Positions 5,717 through 13,310 of a DNA stretch of 13,464 nt are shown here, one piece after another. The stretch is from CAZWBR01 sp964404205 (lineage in GTDB: Bacteria > Bacteroidota > Bacteroidia > Bacteroidales > Prolixibacteraceae): the NCBI GenBank assembly GCA_964404205.1, contig CAYOJD010000092.1:1-13464 (forward strand), read 5' to 3'. A model generated the notes under the pieces. That model did no database searches. It worked only from the letters and a program-made list of their open reading frames with translations, and was not told where the DNA came from. The position numbers and the translations under genes were made by a program. Within the stretch, counting starts at the first letter, position 1, and every line of letters starts with the position of its first letter.

Positions 5717-6658
5717 ATGAACGAAGATATTATTGTAAGCGGCAGGATGAACCACCTGATTGACCCGCACCTGGAGGTGTGGGAGTGGCAGATTCCGAGT
5801 TATCTTTTTCTGGGCGGTTTGGCCGCCGGGATTCTCTTTTTTGCAGGGTTAATGTTCTTGCGTGGTCACGAATCGAAATATGCCACAGCCGTTCGAAAGG
5901 CCCCACTGCTGGTCCCTTTCCTGCTGGCCATTGGCCTCTTTTTTCTCTTCCTCGACCTCAAGCACAAACTCTATTTCTGGCGGCTATACACCAATATCCG
6001 GCTCGATTCGCCAATGAGCTGGGGAGCATGGACCTTATTGTTTATCACCCCATTGTCGATGATATGGGCGGCACTGTATATCCGCGACTGGTTTCCCAAC
6101 TGGGACTGGAAATATGATATCCTGCGTTCGCTCGAAAAGTGGTTTGCCCAACAGAAAAAATATATGGCCTGGGCCATGGTGATTTTAGCCATTGTGCTGG
6201 GTATTTATACCGGTATCCTCTTCTCGGCTTTCAATGCCCGACCGTTGTGGAACACCTCCATTTTGGGGCCGCTCTTCCTCGTTTCGGGGCTTTCGGCCGG
6301 GGCTGCAGCCATTGTGCTACTGTCGAAATCGAAGGAGGAGCGCCACACCTTTGCCCGTATCGACCTGATGCTGATTGCCATTGAACTGGTATTGATTATT
6401 CACATGTTCATGGGTTTTATGGCCAGTACACAAACGCAAATCGATGCCGCCCAACTCTTTCTCGGTGGCGATTATACCGCCCCCTTTTGGATTTTTGTGG
6501 TCGGGCTGGGACTGGTGATTCCGGCATTGCTCGAATTGATGGAGATGGCCCATAAAAAAGTTCCTTATCAGGCCGCACCGATTCTGGTACTTTTTGGGGG
6601 AATTATGCTTCGGTTTATCATCTCCTATGCAGGGCTCCATTCACATTGGACAATTTAA
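5717..6658 (+). CDS. nrfD: NrfD/PsrC-family membrane quinone-interacting subunit
   Basis: The 313-residue protein has eight predicted membrane helices, at about 28-48, 64-81, 99-121, 149-172, 180-202, 214-235, 257-275 and 287-307. This is the pattern of NrfD/PsrC subunits, which anchor the molybdenum and iron-sulfur subunits and exchange electrons with the quinone pool. The family-typical DSPMSWGAW is at 97-105. Acidic and histidine residues near the N-terminus (D16, H18, E20, E23) lie where PsrC has its quinone-site residues, but their exact match was not checked. ATG at 5717 is used; M11 is an alternative. A gap of 83 bp after psrB, filled by a repeat, is the largest inside the operon. Whether this type of subunit also moves protons is unknown. 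Confidence 0.9.
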   Translation: MNEDIIVSGRMNHLIDPHLEVWEWQIPSYLFLGGLAAGILFFAGLMFLRGHESKYATAVRKAPLLVPFLLAIGLFFLFLDLKHKLYFWRLYTNIRLDSPMSWGAWTLLFITPLSMIWAALYIRDWFPNWDWKYDILRSLEKWFAQQKKYMAWAMVILAIVLGIYTGILFSAFNARPLWNTSILGPLFLVSGLSAGAAAIVLLSKSKEERHTFARIDLMLIAIELVLIIHMFMGFMASTQTQIDAAQLFLGGDYTAPFWIFVVGLGLVIPALLELMEMAHKKVPYQAAPILVLFGGIMLRFIISYAGLHSHWTI

Positions 6659-6680
6659 AAACAATCATAAACCAATAGTT

Positions 6681-7205
6681 ATGAATCAAGAAAGAAGCAA
6701 GACCTATCTGAATCCCTACATTGGCGGGGTACTGCTCGGGTTGATACTGCTGCTCACCATCTTTATCTCCGGAAGGGGACTTGGAGCCAGCGGTGCCATC
6801 AAGAGTGCCGTGGTAGCCGGTGTGGAAACCATAGCACCTGCCCATGCCGAAAACACGACCGCCTATAAGGATTATCTGGCCGGCCACTCCGGTTCGCCTT
6901 TAAAAGCCTGGCTGGTTTTCGAACTGATTGGGGTGCTGGTGGGCGCATTTATCTCGGGGGCCTGGGCCGGAAGGCTGAAATGGAAAGTGGAACACAGTCC
7001 GAAAATCACCAGCAAGCGAAGGATTATCTTCGCCATTCTGGGAGGGACTTTTTTTGGATTGGGCTCTCAACTGGGACGAGGTTGTACCAGTGGTGCCGCG
7101 TTAAGTGGCATGGCCGTACTCAGTCTGGGTGGCTTTATTACCATGATGGCCATCTTTGGCACAGCCTTCGCGTTGGCATGGTTTTTTCGTAAACTTTGGA
7201 TTTAA
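6681..7205 (+). CDS. YeeE/YedE-family transporter, first half (thiosulfate or other sulfur compound)
   Basis: The 174-residue membrane protein has helices at about 13-31, 75-95, 114-132 and 146-168 and the family motif GRGCTSGAALSGMAVLSLGG (132-151), with Cys135 its only cysteine. YeeE/YedE proteins move thiosulfate or related sulfur compounds, passing the anion along conserved cysteines. Full-length members have two similar halves in about 350 residues. Here each half is a separate gene, as in the PmpA/PmpB pairs. The loop between helices 1 and 2 (about 32-74) is long, with a signal-peptide-like VETIAPAHAEN stretch (48-58), and probably faces outward. ATG at 6681 lies 22 bp after the NrfD stop and 12 bp precede the next gene. 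Direction of transport and substrate are not visible. Confidence 0.85.
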   Translation: MNQERSKTYLNPYIGGVLLGLILLLTIFISGRGLGASGAIKSAVVAGVETIAPAHAENTTAYKDYLAGHSGSPLKAWLVFELIGVLVGAFISGAWAGRLKWKVEHSPKITSKRRIIFAILGGTFFGLGSQLGRGCTSGAALSGMAVLSLGGFITMMAIFGTAFALAWFFRKLWI

Positions 7206-7217
7206 TCAATTGACACC

Positions 7218-7808
7218 ATGGGACCATTAACCGTTAACAATATTATCTCTGAGAATACCGACCTGATGTTGGCATTCATCATCGGAATCTTTTTTGGTTT
7301 CGTACTCGAAAGCAGTGGCTTTTCGTCATCGCGCAAGCTGGCCGGCATGTTTTACGGCTACGACACCACGGTATTGAAAGTATTCTTTACCGCTGCCATT
7401 ACGGCCATGCTGGGTACCATTCTTTTGGGCCTGTTTGGCTGGCTCGATTTGAGCGTTATCTTCGTTAATCCCACCTATCTCTGGTCCTCCATTCTGGGCG
7501 GCGTGATTATGGGTGCCGGCTTTATTATGGGTGGCTTCTGTCCGGGTACTTCGTTCTGCGGGGCAGCCATTGGTAAAATCGATGCGATAGCCTTTATCGG
7601 CGGGCTCTTTCTGGGTGTTTTTATCTTTATGGAAGCCTATCCGCTTTTCGAAGAGGTTTATACCTCCGCCTTTATGGGTGCCCCATTTGTGTACGACACG
7701 TTGGGCATGTCGCGCGGCGTATTTGCCCTGCTGCTGATTGTTGCCGCTTTTGGCATGTTCTGGGTAGGCGAATGGGCCGAGAAGAAATTTCCTCGCGAAG
7801 AATATTAA
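7218..7808 (+). CDS. YeeE/YedE-family transporter, second half
   Basis: This 196-residue membrane protein has five to six helices and the family hallmark GGFCPGTSFCGAAIGKIDA (105-123), giving two cysteines, C108 and C114. An earlier motif, FGFVLESSGFSSSRKLAGMFYG (from 26), is typical of the other side of the repeat in these transporters. With the preceding gene it would complete one two-halved YeeE-like channel, supplying the second set of conserved cysteines. The 12-bp spacing suggests equal production of both parts. It could import thiosulfate or sulfide for the cell, or move sulfur between the reductase and the cytoplasm. The family is clear; the substrate is inferred from the operon. Confidence 0.87.
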   Translation: MGPLTVNNIISENTDLMLAFIIGIFFGFVLESSGFSSSRKLAGMFYGYDTTVLKVFFTAAITAMLGTILLGLFGWLDLSVIFVNPTYLWSSILGGVIMGAGFIMGGFCPGTSFCGAAIGKIDAIAFIGGLFLGVFIFMEAYPLFEEVYTSAFMGAPFVYDTLGMSRGVFALLLIVAAFGMFWVGEWAEKKFPREEY

Positions 7809-7827
7809 CAATCAATATATTAAAACC

Positions 7828-8457
7828 ATGAATGTACGTCTAAAACTGGCAGCCGTTATCATTCCGTTGGGGATTTTGGTTGCCGCAATCCCCGACAATA
7901 AGGTGGCTGTTACCAAACAGGATGCCGAGCAAATCCTGACCGAGATGAAAGATGGCAGCCATCTGGTTGCTACCGATGTGGTAGCCGATATGCTGGTGCA
8001 GAAAGATCCGTCGCTGCAACTGGTCGATGTGCGCAGCCAGTCGGAATTTGAAACCTATCATCTGCCGGGGGCCATCAATGTACCGATCGACAATATCCTT
8101 TCGGAAGAAAATAGCGCATGGTTTGGTGCAGAGGGTAAAATGGTGGTTCTTTATGCCAATGGCACCACCAATGCCAGTCAGGCCTGGATGCTGCTTCGCC
8201 AGAATGGCTATAAAAACCTTTACGTGATGCAGGGAGGGATGAATTACTGGGCAGAAACCATTATGAACCCATCGCAACCGGCTGCTACGGCTGCCGATGA
8301 TGAACTGGCCCGCTACGATTTCCGTAAAGCGGCTGGCGGCGTTTTGGGCGGAGGTTCGCTTGCCCCTTCGGCAGCGACACCATCGACAGCGGCAGCACCG
8401 GCACCTAAACCTGCAGGTGGTGCCCCAAAGAAAAAACGGGCAGCCGGAGGTTGCTAA
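7828..8457 (+). CDS. Exported rhodanese-like protein without the catalytic Cys, ending in Gly-Gly-Cys
   Basis: The 209-residue protein starts with a hydrophobic signal or anchor (residues 1-21). A rhodanese domain follows at about 28-145: LQLVDVRSQSEFETYHLPGAINVP (63-86), the active-site strand VVLYANGTTNASQAW (106-120) and NGYKNLYVMQGGMNYW (126-141). In active rhodaneses a cysteine follows the VVxY strand; here it is Ala110. After the domain comes about 60 residues rich in Ala, Pro, Gly and Lys, ending KKKRAAGGC. Cys209, the last residue, is the only cysteine. A flexible tail with a terminal Cys is reminiscent of the GGCGG arm of the sulfur carrier SoxY. The gene is last in the sulfur operon, 19 bp after the transporter and before a strong terminator. 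A sulfur-carrying or docking role is inferred; the domain assignment and cysteine positions are direct observations. Confidence 0.85.
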   Translation: MNVRLKLAAVIIPLGILVAAIPDNKVAVTKQDAEQILTEMKDGSHLVATDVVADMLVQKDPSLQLVDVRSQSEFETYHLPGAINVPIDNILSEENSAWFGAEGKMVVLYANGTTNASQAWMLLRQNGYKNLYVMQGGMNYWAETIMNPSQPAATAADDELARYDFRKAAGGVLGGGSLAPSAATPSTAAAPAPKPAGGAPKKKRAAGGC

Positions 8458-8481
8458 TCAACAGTTTTAAAAGAATAGAAG

Positions 8482-8525
8482 ACCGGTTGGGGTTCGACAA
8501 AGAAGGTTGACCAACCGGTTTTTTT
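8482..8525 (+). terminator. Intrinsic terminator of the sulfur operon
   Basis: ACCGGTTGG (8482-8490) pairs perfectly with CCAACCGGT (8511-8519) around a 20-nt loop, followed at once by a run of seven T (8519-8525). It lies 24 bp after the rhodanese-like gene. The kup stop (8524-8526) lies in the T-run, so the hairpin is also just downstream of kup on the other strand, where a moderately T-rich sequence follows; it may serve both convergent genes. Confidence 0.85.
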
Positions 8526-10464
8526 ATATCCGTGCAATTCGGCGCTTCTCTTTCGCATCGGTAATCACAATTGGCACCTTCTCCTCAATCACATTGCTGG
8601 TATCCAAGCCGAAAGCTTTCACATCGGTGATACCAAACCGGCGTACAAAATTGTGCAATCCCATTGTAAAACGCTTAACTGGCGAGAGTTGGAAGTCGTT
8701 CACCAAAATACGGTCGAGATTGACAAAGAGAAAGTCGGCCGGAATGGCATAGGGCTTCAACGAGTCGTACTGACTGGTCATGCTGATTTCGCCACTCTTC
8801 TCCAAATCTTCCAATACCTGCCTAAAATAGAGATTAATACGTGGCTCAACTTTGAAACCCAGCCTGAAATCGACCCGAATCAGCACACCCGGGATGATGT
8901 GCTCGACATTGTATTCGAAGGTGTTGGGCATTTCGAGTTTGTCGATATGGAGAAACCAGTAAGTATTGGCCCTTTTGGGGTGTTTATTGAATATTGAATA
9001 GATAATTTTTGATTCGATTTGCTCGTTGTAATTGGCTTTGGTAATGTAAACCAAATTGGTCGCAATCCTGGGCACCGAATCGTCCTGGCTAAGCGCTTTA
9101 AACATTTCGAGGTTTTCGCGATACTTAACAAATGTGATGTACTCGTTTTTAATTTTTCGACCAAAGTACCAGCCAAACATCACGGTAAAGAAAATCAACG
9201 AGATGGCAATGGTCAGCCAACCGCCATTTGAAAACTTATGCAGATTGGCCACCAGAAAAGTACCTTCAATTGTCAGGAAAATCATCAACAGCAACACCCT
9301 TACTATCAGCGGAAGCCTGAGATTCTTCAAATAGACCGACAGTAATAAGGTGGTCATAATCATCGTAATGGTAATCGAAAGTCCATAAGCGGCCTCCATA
9401 CCGGTAGAATTGCCAAAATAGATAACCACGAAAGTACAGGCAGCCCAAAGAAACCAGTTCACAAAAGGGATATAGACCTGTCCCTTTACTTCGGTTGGGT
9501 ACAGTATTTTGATTTTCGGCCATAAATTCAACGAAACCGCCTCGCTGATAAGGGTATAAGAACCACTAATCAATGCCTGACTGGCAATCACTGCGGCGGC
9601 TGTAGCAATTACAATTCCGGGAATCAGGAACCACTCCGGCATTATGGCATAGAAAATATTGACATGTTTGCTTTCGTCGAGATGCTGCAACAACCAGGCC
9701 CCCTGTCCGAAATAGTTAATCAGCAACGATATTTTGACGAAAATCCAGCTAATCCTGATGTTTTTGATACCACAGTGGCCAAGGTCGGAATAGAGTGCTT
9801 CTGCACCCGTGGTGGCTAGAAAAACGGCGCCCAGCAACAACAGCGCTTCGGGATAGTCGCGCAAGAAACGAATGGCATAGAGTGGATTGACCGATTTGAG
9901 GATTTCGGGCATGGTAACCAACTGGCTCATTCCGAGCAGGGCTAACATCAAAAACCAGACAACCATTACCGGACCGAAACTTTTACCAATAACACCCGAC
10001 CCAAACTGCTGAAAGAAGAACAACAGGGTTAAGATAGCCAGCACCAAAGGGACAACCGGAATAGCGGGATTGATAAGTTGCAACCCCTCGATAGCAGAAG
10101 TCACTGTAATAGAGGGTGTAATAATTCCATCGGCCAGCAAGGCGCTGCCACCAATCATCGTTAATATGGCTATCCAGTTCTTTTTTCGGCGAATCAGCGC
10201 AAATAGTGCAAAAATACCACCCTCGCCATGGTTATCGGCCCGGAGGGTAATAATGACGTATTTCAACGTGGTTTGCAGCGTAAGTGTCCAGATAATACAC
10301 GACAACGCGCCGTAAATCAGAAAAGGGGTTAGCTCTTTCGACTCGGCCACGATGGCTTTCATCACGTAGAGCGGGCTGGTCCCAATATCGCCAAAGACGA
10401 TCCCAAGGGTAACGATTAGTCCGGCAAAGGTTACCTTACTAATTGAATTTGAATGACTCTTCAT
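8524..10464 (-). CDS. kup: KUP-family potassium uptake transporter
   Basis: The 646-residue protein is a full-length KUP/HAK/KT transporter, which imports K+ with protons across the inner membrane. Family motifs are in order: GIVFGDIGTSPLYV (21-34), ADNHGEGGIFAL (76-87), ADGIITPSITVTSAIEG (111-127). About 12 membrane helices fill residues 10-440, and a soluble C-terminal domain of about 200 residues follows, as in E. coli Kup (622 residues). ATG at 10464 fits the family start. A TAnnTTTG box lies 40 bp upstream, so it probably has its own transcript. It converges on the sulfur operon, with 66 bp between stops. Nothing unusual is seen. Confidence 0.95.
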   Translation of the reverse strand: MKSHSNSISKVTFAGLIVTLGIVFGDIGTSPLYVMKAIVAESKELTPFLIYGALSCIIWTLTLQTTLKYVIITLRADNHGEGGIFALFALIRRKKNWIAILTMIGGSALLADGIITPSITVTSAIEGLQLINPAIPVVPLVLAILTLLFFFQQFGSGVIGKSFGPVMVVWFLMLALLGMSQLVTMPEILKSVNPLYAIRFLRDYPEALLLLGAVFLATTGAEALYSDLGHCGIKNIRISWIFVKISLLINYFGQGAWLLQHLDESKHVNIFYAIMPEWFLIPGIVIATAAAVIASQALISGSYTLISEAVSLNLWPKIKILYPTEVKGQVYIPFVNWFLWAACTFVVIYFGNSTGMEAAYGLSITITMIMTTLLLSVYLKNLRLPLIVRVLLLMIFLTIEGTFLVANLHKFSNGGWLTIAISLIFFTVMFGWYFGRKIKNEYITFVKYRENLEMFKALSQDDSVPRIATNLVYITKANYNEQIESKIIYSIFNKHPKRANTYWFLHIDKLEMPNTFEYNVEHIIPGVLIRVDFRLGFKVEPRINLYFRQVLEDLEKSGEISMTSQYDSLKPYAIPADFLFVNLDRILVNDFQLSPVKRFTMGLHNFVRRFGITDVKAFGLDTSNVIEEKVPIVITDAKEKRRIARI

Positions 10465-10503
10465 AATTTGGTTGGCTATCTGCCATTGCTAAAAATCAGC
10501 CGC

Positions 10504-10511
10504 CAAAAGTA
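10504..10511 (-). promoter_or_regulatory. Candidate -7 box for kup
   Basis: TACTTTTG on the minus strand matches TAnnTTTG and lies 40 bp upstream of the kup ATG. The nearest clear TTTG upstream is 27 bp away rather than 19-21, so the -33 part is not supported. Confidence 0.4.
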
Positions 10512-10593
10512 GGTTGGTTACAGGCAGATTGTTCCTACCAAACTGGAAAAGAGCCTGATTTAAAGATTAAATAATATTGCCGTAATGGTAACT

Positions 10594-11001
10594 TTATCTC
10601 AGGCCATTTTGCCGGATAAAGGCTACGCCAAGTAACAGTTCGAATGTTCCGGCACTCAGCATCAACGGTTGCAGAAAGCTGATAAAACCTAACCAGTAAA
10701 CTTGTGCAATAATCCAGACAATCAATGCACCACCCAATAATATGGCCAACCAGCCTGCCCAACGTCGCCGTTTGAATGCACCTACCGTACCAATGGCATT
10801 TCCCACGCCGAGCAACAAAAACAGCAGAACTCCGGGAATCAGAAAATTGCTGAAAGGCGAATCCGCAAGCAAGGTAAGCGGCATTTTGACGACCCCACCT
10901 GTTGGGTCAATAATAAAAAGCAGACCGGCAGGCAATGCCCCCACGGCTACAAAAAGCTGAATGATGCTCAACGGAAAATGGAGCAATTTTGAACGAGCCA
11001 T
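10594..11001 (-). CDS. Small four-helix membrane protein of unknown function
   Basis: The 135-residue protein has four hydrophobic segments, at about 9-31, 50-72, 81-101 and 105-128, with short loops; basic KRRR near 77-80 lies in the loop between the second and third. I do not recognise the family. The ATG at 11001 is preceded by only 12 bp after the lipoprotein gene, so the two are probably one transcript. No catalytic motif or cysteine is visible. It may be a small integral membrane protein of the kind often annotated as hypothetical in Bacteroidota. Confidence 0.75.
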   Translation of the reverse strand: MARSKLLHFPLSIIQLFVAVGALPAGLLFIIDPTGGVVKMPLTLLADSPFSNFLIPGVLLFLLLGVGNAIGTVGAFKRRRWAGWLAILLGGALIVWIIAQVYWLGFISFLQPLMLSAGTFELLLGVAFIRQNGLR

Positions 11002-11013
11002 CGGAAAGTACTT

Positions 11014-11313
11014 TTATCTTTTGCTTTTATGGCCGCCCAGAAATCCCCAGCCACCGCTGCCAATCAAAAATCCAAAGCCATACCAGGCTCCGTTGTTGTT
11101 TTGGGCATAAAGGGCCACATCGTCGCGGAAAAGCATGGCTATCAAATCGAACGGGGCAATAAACCCGTGCCACAATCCACCCCAGAAGCCATAGGTATGA
11201 CCCGATAAACAGTGCGTTACATCGACACTATTGGCACATCCGGCCAACAAGACCAACAGAAGAAAACTTCCGGGGAGAATGGCAGAACGCCAATTTTCAG
11301 CAAATTTTCTCAT
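11014..11313 (-). CDS. Small lipoprotein of unknown function
   Basis: The 99-residue protein has a lipoprotein signal: basic N-terminus, hydrophobic PGSFLLLVLLAG and lipobox LLAGC with the acylated cysteine at about 26. The mature part, about 70 residues, is rich in Gly, Trp and Phe: GFWGGLWHGFIAPFDLIAMLF (43-63) and GAWYGFGFLIGSGGWGFLGG (75-94). The glycine/aromatic stretches could be short membrane segments. I recall similar small proteins in many bacteria without a known function, but cannot confirm this here. It is the first gene of a likely pair with the membrane protein at 10594-11001, and is separated from the thioesterase gene by a 108-bp repeat-bearing gap. Confidence 0.75.
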   Translation of the reverse strand: MRKFAENWRSAILPGSFLLLVLLAGCANSVDVTHCLSGHTYGFWGGLWHGFIAPFDLIAMLFRDDVALYAQNNNGAWYGFGFLIGSGGWGFLGGHKSKR

Positions 11314-11350
11314 TTTTTCAGTTATTAGATGTTATGACTATGATGAAGAA

Positions 11351-11421
11351 GGTCTCAAGTATCAAAACATTTGTCCACTGACCACCTTTCCACTATTCCA
11401 CTTTTTTCACATTGTCACATT
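11351..11421 (-). repeat. Degenerate purine-rich intergenic repeat, copy B
   Basis: Read on the minus strand, starting right after the thioesterase stop, the gap is built of GTGA-, GTGG- and GGAAAGG-like words and ends in TTTTGATACTTGAGACC. It shares 14 of 15 bases of AATAGTGGAAAGGTG (11383-11397) with copy A at 5658-5672, followed in both by AGTGG and a TTGA/GATAC tail. Both copies follow the end of a gene. Likely a decayed dispersed repeat. Confidence 0.5.
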
Positions 11422-11838
11422 TCACTTATTTTCGAACGCTTCGAATTTCGAGCGCCAACTTTCGGGCAAAGGAAGCGATGATTGATTCTGGATTGAAAAA
11501 CAGACCAAAACAGTGGTACAAAAAGTGCAAATATCTCCGCTATCCAAATCGATAATCCGCTGTTCCAGCGTCAGACTTTTATTTCCGATGGCTTGTGTGC
11601 GTGTTTCAACCGCAATTCGGGTACGAAGAAATACCGGTTTAAAAAAGTCAAGTTTCACCGAAGCCCCTACAAACCCCAGTTCAAGCATTTTCATTTCGGG
11701 TATCACCTCGTCGAAATAGGCCAGTTTGCCCAAATCGAAATAATCGGGATAGACCGTATTCGAAACGTGGCCCAACATATCGATGTCGTTAAACCGCACC
11801 TGGATGGGAATTCTGTGTTTGAAATGCTTATTGTCCAT
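11422..11838 (-). CDS. Acyl-CoA thioesterase, 4-hydroxybenzoyl-CoA thioesterase (hotdog) family
   Basis: The 138-residue protein fits the single-hotdog 4HBT family, which hydrolyses acyl-CoA or acyl-ACP thioesters in the cytoplasm. The conserved N-terminal motif VRFNDIDMLGHVSNTVYPDYFD (14-35) carries the acidic catalytic candidates D18 and D20 and the GHV-x-N turn. The central strand pattern VKLDFFKPVFLRTRIAVETR (61-80) and LTLEQRIIDLDSGDICTFCTTVLVCF (89-114) completes the fold. ATG at 11838 is preferred over a TTG two codons earlier. It starts 20 bp after the permease stop, so they may share a transcript. The true substrate cannot be told from sequence. Confidence 0.88.
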   Translation of the reverse strand: MDNKHFKHRIPIQVRFNDIDMLGHVSNTVYPDYFDLGKLAYFDEVIPEMKMLELGFVGASVKLDFFKPVFLRTRIAVETRTQAIGNKSLTLEQRIIDLDSGDICTFCTTVLVCFSIQNQSSLPLPESWRSKFEAFENK

Positions 11839-11858
11839 AACCAATGCACATTTAACGA

Positions 11859-13310
11859 TTACTTTCCGTTTAGCTTACTCTTTTTGATCCCGTAAAGGAA
11901 ATAAAAAACGAAGCCAAGCAATGTCCACACGATCAGGCGAACCCAGGTATCCTTGGGCAATGAGAACATCTGCACCAGGCAGATAATGGTGCCGAGCACC
12001 GGTACAAATGGCACCCAGGGCGTTTTAAACGGACGTTCAATATCGGGCTTCTGTTTACGCAGAATCAATATGGCAATGCAAACTACCGTGAAAGCCAGCA
12101 AAGTACCAATAGAAACCAGTTCGCCCAAAATCGACAACGGGAAGAGGCCGGCAATGGCTGCCGACAACAATCCGGTAAGAATGGTTGTGACATGGGGCGT
12201 TTTATATTTTCCGTGTACTTTCGAGAATTGCGCCGGCAACAGACCGTCTTTCGACATGGTATAAAAAATACGTGATTGTCCCATAATCAGCACCAGCACC
12301 ACCGAACTTAACCCTGCAACAGCGCCAACTTTTATCAACGGCCTGAGCCAAAGAAGCTGGTTTCCGGTTTGGTCGATAGCCAATGCAATGGGGGCTGCCA
12401 CGTTGAGTTCTTTGTAATTAACAATTCCGGTAAGAATCGCCGTGACTGCAATATAGAGAATGGCACAAACCAGCAGCGAAACCATAATCCCGACAGGCAT
12501 ATCGCGTTTAGGATTGCGGGCCTCCTGCGCTACTGTCGATACAGCATCGAAACCAATATAGGCAAAAAAGATAATCCCAGCCCCTGTAAGGATGCCGCTC
12601 CAGCCAAATTTGCCAAATTCGCCGGTGTTGGCCGGAATATAAGGATGCCAGTTATCGGTATTGATGAATGAAATACCAAAAAGAATAAAGAGCAATATAA
12701 CTGTTAGTTTGATCAGAACGATAATATTGTTGAATTTCGATGACTGTTTGATACCAAAAATCAGCAAGGTACTGATGATAACGACAATGGCTACGGCTGG
12801 AAGATTGATTATACTTCCTGTAGAGATCCATCCCTGGCCGGGAATATGGTTAAACGGGGCCTGACTCAGCTGGTCAGGGATATGAATGCCCAAATCGTGC
12901 AAAAAACTGACAATGTAACCCGACCAGCCAACGGCCACCGTTCCGCTGGCCACCAGATATTCGAGAACAAGGTTCCAGCCAATAAACCAGGCAATAAACT
13001 CGCCAAGTGTAGCGTAGCTGTAAGAGTAGGCACTTCCGGCTACCGGAATCATTGAAGAAAACTCGGCATAACAGAGGCCTGCCATGATACAGCCAATGCC
13101 AGAAATCATAAATGAGATGGTTAGTGCAGGGCCGGCATGGTTGGCTGCTGCCGTTCCGGTAATCACAAAAATACCGGTACCGATAATGGCACCAATCCCC
13201 AACATCACCAACGCGGTGGCTGATAATGAACGCTTCAGCCCGTGTGCTTCGTTGTTTGATTCGGCAATTAATTCCCCGACATTTTTGGTCCTCGTCAACT
13301 TTGTCAGCAT
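11859..13310 (-). CDS. APC-superfamily amino-acid permease (cationic amino acid transporter type)
   Basis: The 483-residue protein has 12 predicted membrane helices and the APC landmarks: GIGAIIGTGIFVITG (38-52) for substrate backbone binding, CYAEFSSMIPVAGSAYSYSY (80-99), GFDAVSTVAQEARNPKRDMP in the middle and a late FSKVHGKYKTPH motif. This combination is typical of the CAT/YfnA-like branch, which carries amino acids into the cell with protons or by exchange. ATG at 13310 is chosen; the only upstream in-frame start is TTG at 13322. It is followed by the thioesterase gene after 20 bp. Specificity is not predictable here. Confidence 0.92.
   Translation of the reverse strand: MLTKLTRTKNVGELIAESNNEAHGLKRSLSATALVMLGIGAIIGTGIFVITGTAAANHAGPALTISFMISGIGCIMAGLCYAEFSSMIPVAGSAYSYSYATLGEFIAWFIGWNLVLEYLVASGTVAVGWSGYIVSFLHDLGIHIPDQLSQAPFNHIPGQGWISTGSIINLPAVAIVVIISTLLIFGIKQSSKFNNIIVLIKLTVILLFILFGISFINTDNWHPYIPANTGEFGKFGWSGILTGAGIIFFAYIGFDAVSTVAQEARNPKRDMPVGIMVSLLVCAILYIAVTAILTGIVNYKELNVAAPIALAIDQTGNQLLWLRPLIKVGAVAGLSSVVLVLIMGQSRIFYTMSKDGLLPAQFSKVHGKYKTPHVTTILTGLLSAAIAGLFPLSILGELVSIGTLLAFTVVCIAILILRKQKPDIERPFKTPWVPFVPVLGTIICLVQMFSLPKDTWVRLIVWTLLGFVFYFLYGIKKSKLNGK

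Noticed and set aside
5687..5717. TTGACA followed by TATAT before the NrfD gene as a sigma-70 promoter
   Set aside because: The -10-like part runs into the ATG, the words belong to a degenerate repeat, and this group uses a different promoter consensus.
7326..8277. Long open frames on the minus strand opposite the second YeeE gene and the rhodanese-like gene
   Set aside because: They are mirror frames of two clear membrane and rhodanese-like proteins and show no protein-like features.
8653..8997. Open frame of 114 codons on the plus strand inside kup
   Set aside because: It is antisense to the conserved C-terminal domain of Kup.
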